The notes under the pieces: generated by a model
What the model was told of the DNA's origin: nothing
The model's database searches: none
Seen by the model: the letters and a program-made list of their open reading frames with translations, nothing else
DNA from: Balneolales bacterium
GTDB lineage: Bacteria; Bacteroidota; Rhodothermia; Balneolales; Natronogracilivirgulaceae
DNA length: 7,623 nt
Assembly: GCA_007135895.1 (NCBI GenBank)
Contig: SLHZ01000355.1
Span: 1 to 7,623, forward strand
Direction: 5' to 3'
In this document: positions 1-5,576 of the stretch, in pieces
Numbering within the stretch: the stretch's first letter is position 1
How the letters are laid out: the number at the start of each line of letters is the position of its first letter
Translations under genes and position numbers: made by a program

Positions 1-443
1 TAATCGTCAAGCGCCCGCTGATACCCGTCCTCGATGTGGTCAGAGTGGGATTGTAAAAAACGCCCCCTGTTAAAATGCCACCGATAAACATCAATTTCAT
101 CTTCTGTAAATATGGCCAAAACACGCTCATACATTTGGAGAGAAGAGTCCAGATAAGCCTCCCGCAATGCCGGATCGCTTTGTTGATTGGCAAAATGCTC
201 ATAGATATCAATCATCCGGCTGAAATTTCTGTCACCTCTGTAATTGCCCGGGAAGTCCTCCATATTCTTTGGATGAGCTTCTACCAGCCAGCGCCCATAT
301 AATAGGGCCTGATCATATTGCTGATTCCGAAACTCAGAGTTAAAAAGTGATTGCACCTGAATAGGTGTATATCCAAAGGGCTGGGCCTTGGCAGAAAGTG
401 TGCCGACGGTTAGCGCCAGCAATAAAAGAGCTGTTTTGATCAT
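1..443 (-). CDS. Secreted TPR-like helical-repeat protein, C-terminus beyond window edge
   Basis: An open frame starts with ATG at 443 and reads through 147 codons to the left edge without a stop, so the 3' end is missing. Residues 1-20 look like a Sec signal peptide: Lys3, a run of Leu/Ala, then Ser-Ala-Lys-Ala before Gln21. The mature part is helix-rich and has TPR-like stretches around residues 35-60 (Tyr43, Ala46-Leu47, Pro58), 98-113 and 120-146. A full TPR consensus cannot be confirmed from what is visible. The gene follows the outer-membrane protein gene by 28 bp on the same strand, so it is probably the last visible member of the same operon. No clear Shine-Dalgarno precedes it, which is common in Bacteroidota-like genomes. 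I infer a periplasmic or envelope protein-protein interaction role. The exact function is not recognised. Confidence 0.75.
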   Translation of the reverse strand, partial: MIKTALLLLALTVGTLSAKAQPFGYTPIQVQSLFNSEFRNQQYDQALLYGRWLVEAHPKNMEDFPGNYRGDRNFSRMIDIYEHFANQQSDPALREAYLDSSLQMYERVLAIFTEDEIDVYRWHFNRGRFLQSHSDHIEDGYQRALDD

Positions 444-471
444 GTTTGGCTGATTATGGATCTGCGGCCAT

Positions 472-1773
472 TTATTGATGCCGCCGTTGAATAAACATTA
501 TTTCCGATAAATTAAAGGCAATTTTCACAGCAAATATGCGCTCCGAAATCAGACCGTCGCTGCTTGTTCCCCGAAAACCATATTCCGCATTAATGTCAAT
601 CGATGAATTGGTCCGGGATGAGGGTATGCCAATGCCGGCATGCAGTGACAGGGTCTCAATTTGATTATCGGAAAAACGAAGACTTCCCGTATCGTAAGAT
701 ACGCCCATTCTATATAAAAAATACGAAAAAAAACGGGAACCACCTTTGCGGCCAGCCATGTATTGGCCACCCAAACCAGCACGCCACCGATTCTTTAGAA
801 ATCCTTCCGGGTCACCATTGAAATTGGTATAGTTTTCCCAGTTCTGAAACAACACGTCGCCCGTGATCATTACAAACGGGTTATATGAATAGGAAAACCC
901 CAAAGCTCCTTCTGCAGGATAGGTAACAGAGCCGGTTCCATATTCGGCCTCCGAACGAAGAATCACATCCTGAAAGTCAACGCGGGACTTCAAACTGCGG
1001 GATGAAACCAGATTGACCGGCATTGAGACCACGGCGCCGAGAGAAAAACGGTCGGTCTCCCTGAAAAAACTTCGGGCAGTATAGTAAAGTCCAAAACGGT
1101 TGCCAAAGCCATAATGCGACGTAGATTCGCGAAGGTTCACCGGTCGATAATCCAGGTTGTCAAACATAATGATCTGATCTCTCCTGATGACACCTAACAG
1201 CAGCGAGGGCGCATATCCTGCCGACAGATTGTCGGTGATCCGGACTCCGACACCAGCTTCAAACCGGTTCATACCACCGTTTCCGGTACTTTGAAATGCA
1301 TAGAGAAGCTCCTCTCCCGTGTGGTTTTCATCAACGGAAAGAACCGTTTCACTTTCCGTAATAAAGCGCGAGGACGTCAGGGGAGTAACCGAAAAAGCAA
1401 TCCCAATCCGGTCTCTTTTCACGGGTAAAACCATTTGGAACGGACCGGCTCGAAATTGAGTGTAACTGGCCTGCACATCACGATGAGAAGCTTCATAACT
1501 GTGGATTTCAAACGCCCCGCTGGCATTGGTAAGAATAGCCCGGGACCATAGTGCCGGATTTGCCACACTTGGAAGCCAGTTATCGTGTACGGCTACACCC
1601 AGTACTCCCATGGCATCAGCATAGGGGGCACGATAATCATGGGGCAGACCCAGGGCATAATGGGAATAGACCGAGCCGCCCCTCCAAATATCGTTGGCTT
1701 GCAGTGCCCGGGGGATTAGTGGCAACGAAACCAGGAACAGGAACAAAACCGGCAAGGTGAATTTTGGAGTCAT
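472..1773 (-). CDS. Outer-membrane beta-barrel protein, FadL/OMPP1-like
   Basis: The protein is 433 aa when started at ATG 1773. That start gives a clean signal peptide: Lys4, a hydrophobic core at about residues 5-21, and Ala-Leu-Gln-Ala before Asn27. It also leaves a 16-bp gap to the lipoprotein gene. An ATG at 1803 would overlap that gene by 14 bp and add ten polar residues, so it is less likely. The mature protein alternates polar and hydrophobic residues throughout, rich in Gly, Tyr, Phe and Arg, as in transmembrane beta strands. Near its N-terminus (about residues 52-75) is a Gly-rich stretch ending in Asn-Pro-Ala-Leu, resembling the NPA region of FadL/PorV-type barrels. The last strand ends in Phe-Ile-Gln-Arg-Arg, similar to Bacteroidota barrels of this class. 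FadL-type proteins import hydrophobic compounds, but no substrate can be read here. Confidence is high for an outer-membrane barrel and moderate for the FadL family. Confidence 0.8.
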   Translation of the reverse strand: MTPKFTLPVLFLFLVSLPLIPRALQANDIWRGGSVYSHYALGLPHDYRAPYADAMGVLGVAVHDNWLPSVANPALWSRAILTNASGAFEIHSYEASHRDVQASYTQFRAGPFQMVLPVKRDRIGIAFSVTPLTSSRFITESETVLSVDENHTGEELLYAFQSTGNGGMNRFEAGVGVRITDNLSAGYAPSLLLGVIRRDQIIMFDNLDYRPVNLRESTSHYGFGNRFGLYYTARSFFRETDRFSLGAVVSMPVNLVSSRSLKSRVDFQDVILRSEAEYGTGSVTYPAEGALGFSYSYNPFVMITGDVLFQNWENYTNFNGDPEGFLKNRWRAGLGGQYMAGRKGGSRFFSYFLYRMGVSYDTGSLRFSDNQIETLSLHAGIGIPSSRTNSSIDINAEYGFRGTSSDGLISERIFAVKIAFNLSEIMFIQRRHQ

Positions 1774-1789
1774 TTTATAAAAATGTTTT

Positions 1790-2998
1790 CTACCGGGACA
1801 CACTGGTCACAAGGAGTTTGGGAGGACGGGCCGGGTCATCGGGCCCGGTAATCATCGCAGGGATGATACGCCCGTCATTTGCGCCCGTTGTAAGATAAAG
1901 TTTGCGGGTGGTGTCGGGTGATCGGTGTAGCCGTTCATTGGCCAATGATGTCAGGGGCAGCCTGAAACTGTTATCCTCTGACCGCTTGCTGGTCTGAAGG
2001 CGCGGATCTCCCAAAATGGCATAGTTTATCTGGTCTTCGTTGAGATAGTACATCCGGACATTTTCAGGGCGGGGCCGTTCAAAACCCGGGGGATCCTGCA
2101 TGTTTAGACGCAAGGTGTCCTCATAAAGAACCAGTTCAAGCCGGGACAGGTTTCGCGACCCCAAAAAGTCCTCTGTAAACGGCACATCCAGGCAGATGAT
2201 ATGACCGAAGAAATTATCAACAGGCAGACTGGTTCCGGTCATGCTTCCATCAGGAGGGTTGTGCTCCATGCTGACAGCCCAGCTTGCCAGTCCGCGACTC
2301 AGATCTCTGGTACCATCATCGGCAGTAAATGAAATAGTGATCCGGCCGGCTTCCATAAAAACAAGCCGGGAGTCGCTGTTTACAGGAACAATGGCAAGAC
2401 CCGGTAAGTCTGCGAGATACAGCGAATCACGATAATCGCTTTCCCTCAGCAAGAAAATTTCTCTGTATCTCTTGGTCCACTCATCACTGAGTCTCACGGA
2501 TACGGAATCTGCTCCGGTTACCTGAAAGGATCCAACCACTCCGTTTGGATGCTTCAGGTCCGGGATAGAGTCATAGCGCCAGGAGCTGCCGCGCCAGCGC
2601 CTTGCGGTTTCAATAATTTCAAACTCGACGGGCTTGTCTTCGGGGCCGTACAGCTCCATGATGTTGAGATTCAGTCTTGCAACAGCATTTTCACCAATGG
2701 TGTCCACCCCGACCTCACGGGACAGCACCGGGCGTATCAATGCGGTAGCCGAAATTGATCCAAAAATCGGATCTTCTACGGCACCTGCAGTTACATGGGG
2801 CAGATTTCCGCTGAACGCCGGTGAGCGGACTACAGAGACATCCGAAAGATAGATGGTATCTGCGCCAACCGTTACCGGATCCGGAGAAAGCTCGCTACCG
2901 ACAATGGTATTATCATTGCAAGCGCTGAAAATCCCGACCACTATTGTAAGAAAGAGAGGAAAAATCAGACGGCCGTCTTTTCCGTCATGGCTATCCAT
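1790..2998 (-). CDS. DUF4270-type lipoprotein
   Basis: The protein is 402 aa from ATG 2998, which is preceded by AGGAG. The frame stays open upstream to 3166, but that part overlaps the GT5 gene and lacks a comparable ribosome site. The N-terminus has basic residues, a hydrophobic stretch at about 11-24, and a lipobox Phe-Ser-Ala-Cys with Cys27 as the predicted lipidation site, so the protein should be membrane-anchored. After the Cys come an Ile-Val-Gly-Ser-Glu-Leu segment (32-37), Asp-Thr-Ile-Tyr-Leu (47-51), and a Gly-x-x-Glu-Asp-Pro-Ile-Phe-Gly segment (72-80). These match what I recall of the DUF4270 N-terminal region in Bacteroidota lipoproteins. The rest is beta-rich. DUF4270 has no established function to my knowledge. 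In Bacteroidota such genes often sit beside a short glycogen-synthase-like gene, as here (19-bp gap upstream). The next gene downstream is an outer-membrane barrel, suggesting a shared envelope role. Confidence 0.82.
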   Translation of the reverse strand: MDSHDGKDGRLIFPLFLTIVVGIFSACNDNTIVGSELSPDPVTVGADTIYLSDVSVVRSPAFSGNLPHVTAGAVEDPIFGSISATALIRPVLSREVGVDTIGENAVARLNLNIMELYGPEDKPVEFEIIETARRWRGSSWRYDSIPDLKHPNGVVGSFQVTGADSVSVRLSDEWTKRYREIFLLRESDYRDSLYLADLPGLAIVPVNSDSRLVFMEAGRITISFTADDGTRDLSRGLASWAVSMEHNPPDGSMTGTSLPVDNFFGHIICLDVPFTEDFLGSRNLSRLELVLYEDTLRLNMQDPPGFERPRPENVRMYYLNEDQINYAILGDPRLQTSKRSEDNSFRLPLTSLANERLHRSPDTTRKLYLTTGANDGRIIPAMITGPDDPARPPKLLVTSVSR

Positions 2999-3002
2999 AA
3001 TA

Positions 3003-3007
3003 CTCCT
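3003..3007 (-). promoter_or_regulatory. Ribosome binding site of the DUF4270 lipoprotein gene
   Basis: The minus strand reads AGGAG, then TATT, then ATG at 2998. The 4-nt spacer is short but usable. This site lies in the 19-bp gap after the GT5 stop codon and decides the start at 2998 over upstream in-frame Met codons at up to 3166. Confidence 0.55.
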
Positions 3008-3017
3008 GAACCATCGT

Positions 3018-3812
3018 TTATTCCATGATACGATTGTAGTAATCGGCAAAAAGAGCGGAAACATCTTGAGGCGAGCCCTGGATTTTAACCGGCTCAATAC
3101 CCATGGAAGCAAAAACATCGTCGAGCTCACTACCGAGTTCATTACCTGTAACCACGTGATCGGCATACTTCAGGCCCGCCTTCAAAAAGTCCACTTTGTC
3201 GTCAAATAGAACGGATGACCGATCAAAATTCTCAGGCAAGCCCATTTGATCGAGTATCTCTTCGCCAAACACGCCGTGATTGACCGCGCTGTGGATGTTA
3301 TAGACCACCCTTGTTTCCGAGAAGTTCTCATCATCCCTGTAGAGCGTTTTCAGGAATACAGGGATAAATCCGGAGGCCCAGTCATGACAATGAATCACGT
3401 CGGGCTTCCAGCCAAGTTTCTTAACGGTTTCCAGCACTCCCTTATTATAGAAAATCAGCCGCATGTCATTATCGGCAAAAAACTCATCGGTCTGAGGATC
3501 AGAAAAAAGTCCCTTTCTCTTGAAATACGTGTCATTGTCAAGAAAATAGACTTGCAGCTTCGCATTCGGAATACTTGCAACCTTGATGCGCATGCTCTCC
3601 TGTGTCTTTCCGACCAGAACCTTTATACCGGCCAGACGAATTACCTCGTGCAAACGATTTCGCCGGTCATTGATGGACCCGTATTTTGGAAGCAGAAGAC
3701 GAATTTCGAACCCCTTATCCTGAAGGGAGGCCGGCAGAAAGCGAAGCAAGTCAGCGGTATTGGTCATTCTGGCAAACGGGGAAATCTCGGCAGCAGCGTA
3801 TAAAATTTTCAT
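3018..3812 (-). CDS. Short glycogen/starch synthase-like protein, GT5 N-terminal domain only
   Basis: The protein is 264 aa, about half the usual 470-490 aa of bacterial GlgA. It covers only the N-terminal Rossmann (starch synthase catalytic) half. Recognisable GT5 segments are the first strand ending Ala-Ala-Glu-Ile-Ser-Pro (6-12), Asp-Asn-Asp-x-Arg (114-118), Trp-Lys-Pro-Asp-Val-Ile-His-Cys-His-Asp-Trp (135-145), Tyr-Asn-Ile-His (171-174) leading to Gly-Val-Phe (180-182), and Leu-Lys-Ala-Gly-Leu-x-Tyr-Ala-Asp (210-218). By ungapped comparison with E. coli GlgA from memory, the ADP-glucose motif Lys15-Thr-Gly-Gly-Leu is replaced by Arg15-Met-Thr-Asn-Thr, while Ala20-Asp21 are kept. The C-terminal GT-B domain, with the second nucleotide-binding site and its catalytic Glu, is absent. 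The downstream DNA encodes a lipoprotein instead. Short forms like this recur in Bacteroidota and are usually annotated glycogen/starch synthase (glgA), so this is probably a stable family rather than a broken gene. Whether it makes alpha-glucan is doubtful. ATG 3812 has no clear Shine-Dalgarno. Confidence 0.85.
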   Translation of the reverse strand: MKILYAAAEISPFARMTNTADLLRFLPASLQDKGFEIRLLLPKYGSINDRRNRLHEVIRLAGIKVLVGKTQESMRIKVASIPNAKLQVYFLDNDTYFKRKGLFSDPQTDEFFADNDMRLIFYNKGVLETVKKLGWKPDVIHCHDWASGFIPVFLKTLYRDDENFSETRVVYNIHSAVNHGVFGEEILDQMGLPENFDRSSVLFDDKVDFLKAGLKYADHVVTGNELGSELDDVFASMGIEPVKIQGSPQDVSALFADYYNRIME

Positions 3813-3890
3813 GGGTTTTTTTAATATGACAGTTTCGAGCTCCTGGATTTTCGGAAAAAGGGATTCTCATTATTCGAAAGCCGGTACTTC

Positions 3891-3905
3891 ATACTGATCA
3901 GGTAT
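3891..3905. promoter_or_regulatory. Imperfect dyad, possible operator
   Basis: The perfect 8-bp palindrome CTGATCAG (3894-3901) is flanked by ATA on the left and, after one extra G, TAT on the right, giving a 15-bp near-symmetrical site. It lies about 80 bp upstream of the GT5-like start and downstream of the candidate -10. No regulator can be named and chance occurrence is possible. Confidence 0.2.
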
Positions 3906-3985
3906 CATATCCTGCCCGGTTCTTCTTGAGCAAAACCATCCAGCATTACAGATACCCTTTGGTGACAGGCCACATATATCCCTAC

Positions 3986-3991
3986 AATATA
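3986..3991 (-). promoter_or_regulatory. Candidate -10 element for the downstream four-gene block
   Basis: On the minus strand the sequence TATATT is followed directly by GTAGGG. This gives TATATTG, close to the Bacteroidota-style TAnnTTTG element. The upstream region is AT-rich (TTATTTTAAAAAAA) but shows no clear -35/-33 TTG-type box at the expected distance. If used, the leader before ATG 3812 would be about 170 nt. This rests on visual inspection only. Confidence 0.25.
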
Positions 3992-4018
3992 CGCAAATCC
4001 TGCCTTTTTTTAAAATAA

Positions 4019-5563
4019 TCAGGGTTCCTCTGCCTGAATATCCGACATATTGGAATCGCCCCTGATATCCCTGACATTCCTGTTGGAGATTTTTGCCAAC
4101 CTGCGTATATGGTCCTTGTCAACCTTCCCCAGCATTTGGTCCGTAAAACGCCACTCCCAATTGCCGGCCGTAGTGCCCGGCAGATTCATCCTGTGCTCGG
4201 TATCCAGTGACATAAAGTCCTGAAGCGGGAAGATTGCCTGATTCGCTGCCGACAACATTCCAAGACGAATGAGCTGCCAGTTTACGTCAGTGCCATCAGA
4301 GCAGGTGTACTCACGCAGATAATGCTTTTCATGCTCCGGAGCCTGCGCATACCAGCCCAAAGTCGTGTCATTGTCATGAGTTCCGGAGTAAACGATACAG
4401 TTGTCCGTCACATAGTTATGTGGCAAAAAACCGTTGCCCGGGTCGTCAAAGGCGAATTGCAGCACCTTCATGCCGGGAAAGCCAAAACGGTCTCTCAGGG
4501 CCACTACGCTCTTTGTAATTACACCCAGGTCTTCGGCAATAATGGGAAGACGACCAAGTTCTTTTTCAATCGCAGTAAACAGGTTTTCGCCCGGTCCTTT
4601 TACCCATCGACCGATTTGGGCCGTTTTGGCATCTGCTTTGACCTCCCAATAGGCATCAAACCCGCGGAAATGGTCAACACGTATCGCATCAAACATATGG
4701 AACATTTGACGAAACCGGTCTATCCACCATCGATATCCTGTGCTTTTCAAGGCTTTCCAACGGTAAAGAGGGTTGCCCCACAACTGGCCGGTCTCACTGA
4801 AATAATCGGGGGGCACCCCGGCAACCAGCAGGCGGTTTCCGGTATCATCCACCTCAAAATAATCCTTATTGGCCCAAACATCCGCACTGTTGTGATCAAC
4901 GAAAATCGGGATGTCCCCGATAATCCTGATGTGCTTTTTGTTGGCATAGTCCCTGAGCTGCATCCACTGTTCAAAAAACTCAAATTGAAGCCAATACTGG
5001 TAATCAATTTCTGATGACAGACGCTCTGAAACCGAAGTAATCGCCGCCTCTTCCCTTCTCGCCAGTTCTTCATCCCACAAGTTCCATGGTCTTCGGTTAT
5101 TATCAACGAGACAGGCCATGAACAGAACATAATCATCCAGCCAGTAACGGTTCTTCTTTTTGAAAGCAATAAACCGCTCTTTTTCAGACCGGTCATTTTT
5201 TTCGAAAAAACGACGACAGGCCTTCTTCAGCAGATCGTCCTTGATTTTATAAGCACTGTCATAATCCACTCTTGCCGACTGCGGCACCCTGTGATAAACA
5301 AGATCTGCCTCGTCCAAAAGACCCTTGTTCAGAAGAAGATCAGGACTTAGCAGATAAGGATTACCGGCAAAAGCTGAGTAACTGGCATAGGGAGAGTTCC
5401 CAAAACCGGTAGGTCCCAATGGCAGAATCTGCCAGACTCCCTGATGTGTTTCCTCCAGAAAATCAATAAACCGATAAGCACCCGGTCCCAGGTCTCCCAT
5501 CCCGTAATCGGAAGGTAAAGAGGTCGGATGCACCAGGGTGCCGAAAGATCTTGCAAAATTCAT
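4019..5563 (-). CDS. malQ: 4-alpha-glucanotransferase (amylomaltase), GH77
   Basis: The protein is 514 aa, close to the roughly 500 aa of the short Thermus-type amylomaltases, and lacks the N-terminal starch-binding modules I recall in longer Bacteroides enzymes. It transfers alpha-1,4-glucan segments between malto-oligosaccharides in the cytoplasm. GH77 landmarks run in order: Gly-Thr-Leu-x-His-Pro-Thr-Ser-Leu-Pro (8-17), Trp-Gln-x-Leu-Pro-Leu-Gly-Pro-Thr (44-52), Ser-Pro-Tyr-x-Ser-Tyr-Ser-Ala-Phe-Ala-Gly-Asn-Pro (57-69), Gly-Asp-Ile-Pro-Ile-Phe-Val (216-222), and the 250s-loop region Gly-Val-Pro-Pro-Asp-Tyr-Phe (249-255). By homology the nucleophile is Asp297 in Arg-Val-Asp-His-Phe-Arg-Gly, the acid/base is Glu344 in Ala-Glu-Asp-Leu-Gly, and the third carboxylate is Asp397 in Thr-His-Asp-Asn-Asp. 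All are intact. The gene begins 13 bp after glgB, so the two are very likely co-transcribed. The last ~15 residues are a polar tail outside the recognised fold. Confidence 0.97.
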   Translation of the reverse strand: MNFARSFGTLVHPTSLPSDYGMGDLGPGAYRFIDFLEETHQGVWQILPLGPTGFGNSPYASYSAFAGNPYLLSPDLLLNKGLLDEADLVYHRVPQSARVDYDSAYKIKDDLLKKACRRFFEKNDRSEKERFIAFKKKNRYWLDDYVLFMACLVDNNRRPWNLWDEELARREEAAITSVSERLSSEIDYQYWLQFEFFEQWMQLRDYANKKHIRIIGDIPIFVDHNSADVWANKDYFEVDDTGNRLLVAGVPPDYFSETGQLWGNPLYRWKALKSTGYRWWIDRFRQMFHMFDAIRVDHFRGFDAYWEVKADAKTAQIGRWVKGPGENLFTAIEKELGRLPIIAEDLGVITKSVVALRDRFGFPGMKVLQFAFDDPGNGFLPHNYVTDNCIVYSGTHDNDTTLGWYAQAPEHEKHYLREYTCSDGTDVNWQLIRLGMLSAANQAIFPLQDFMSLDTEHRMNLPGTTAGNWEWRFTDQMLGKVDKDHIRRLAKISNRNVRDIRGDSNMSDIQAEEP

Positions 5564-5566
5564 ATA

Positions 5567-5570
5567 CTCC
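5567..5570 (-). promoter_or_regulatory. Ribosome binding site of malQ
   Basis: The minus strand reads CCGGAG, then TAT, then ATG at 5563. The GGAG core has only a 3-nt spacer, which is short, but it is the only purine-rich match in the 13-bp gap between glgB and malQ. It supports the start at 5563, where the conserved GH77 N-terminus begins almost at once. Confidence 0.4.
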
Positions 5571-5576
5571 GGTTTT

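Larger units (their letters stand above)
3813..4018. other. Intergenic gap between malQ and the GT5-like gene
   Basis: These 206 bp are the only sizeable gap in the window. No convincing gene, tRNA or GC-rich hairpin with a U-tract was found, so no intrinsic terminator for malQ can be called. The gap holds a possible -10 element, an imperfect dyad centred on TGATCA, and two copies of ATCCTGCC on the plus strand (3909-3916 and 3997-4004). It probably carries the promoter and leader of the GT5/lipoprotein/barrel/TPR block. Confidence 0.6.

Noticed and set aside
75..302. 75-codon plus-strand open frame
   Set aside because: It is antisense to the left-edge exported protein, which has a signal peptide and operon spacing. 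This frame has neither.
1774..1803. Upstream ATG (1803) for the barrel protein
   Set aside because: It would overlap the lipoprotein gene and add a Cys/His-containing polar stretch ahead of an already complete signal peptide starting at 1773.
1790..3017. Frameshifted C-terminal half of glycogen synthase downstream of the GT5-like gene
   Set aside because: The following DNA encodes a complete lipoprotein with its own start, and no GT-B C-terminal motifs appear in its neighbouring frames. The short GT5 form is therefore treated as genuine.
2999..3166. 56-codon N-terminal extension of the DUF4270 gene
   Set aside because: It overlaps the GT5-like gene in another frame and would bury the lipoprotein signal peptide. 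ATG 2998 has AGGAG and a proper lipobox.
3246..3803. 185-codon plus-strand open frame opposite the GT5-like gene
   Set aside because: It is fully antisense to recognised GT5 motifs, shows no domain, and would run against the otherwise uniform minus-strand layout.
3905..3946. 13-codon minus-strand leader peptide in the malQ/GT5 gap
   Set aside because: It is too short, has only a weak purine stretch upstream and no attenuator-like codon run or paired hairpins. Another 12-codon frame overlaps it in part, so chance is likely.
3990..4018. AT-rich tract after malQ as an intrinsic terminator
   Set aside because: The tract has A and T runs but no GC-rich stem ahead of it on the minus strand.
4322..5014. 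230-codon plus-strand open frame opposite malQ
   Set aside because: It lies wholly antisense to a strongly supported GH77 gene, shows no recognisable domain or signal peptide, and its composition looks like a reading of the opposite strand of malQ.
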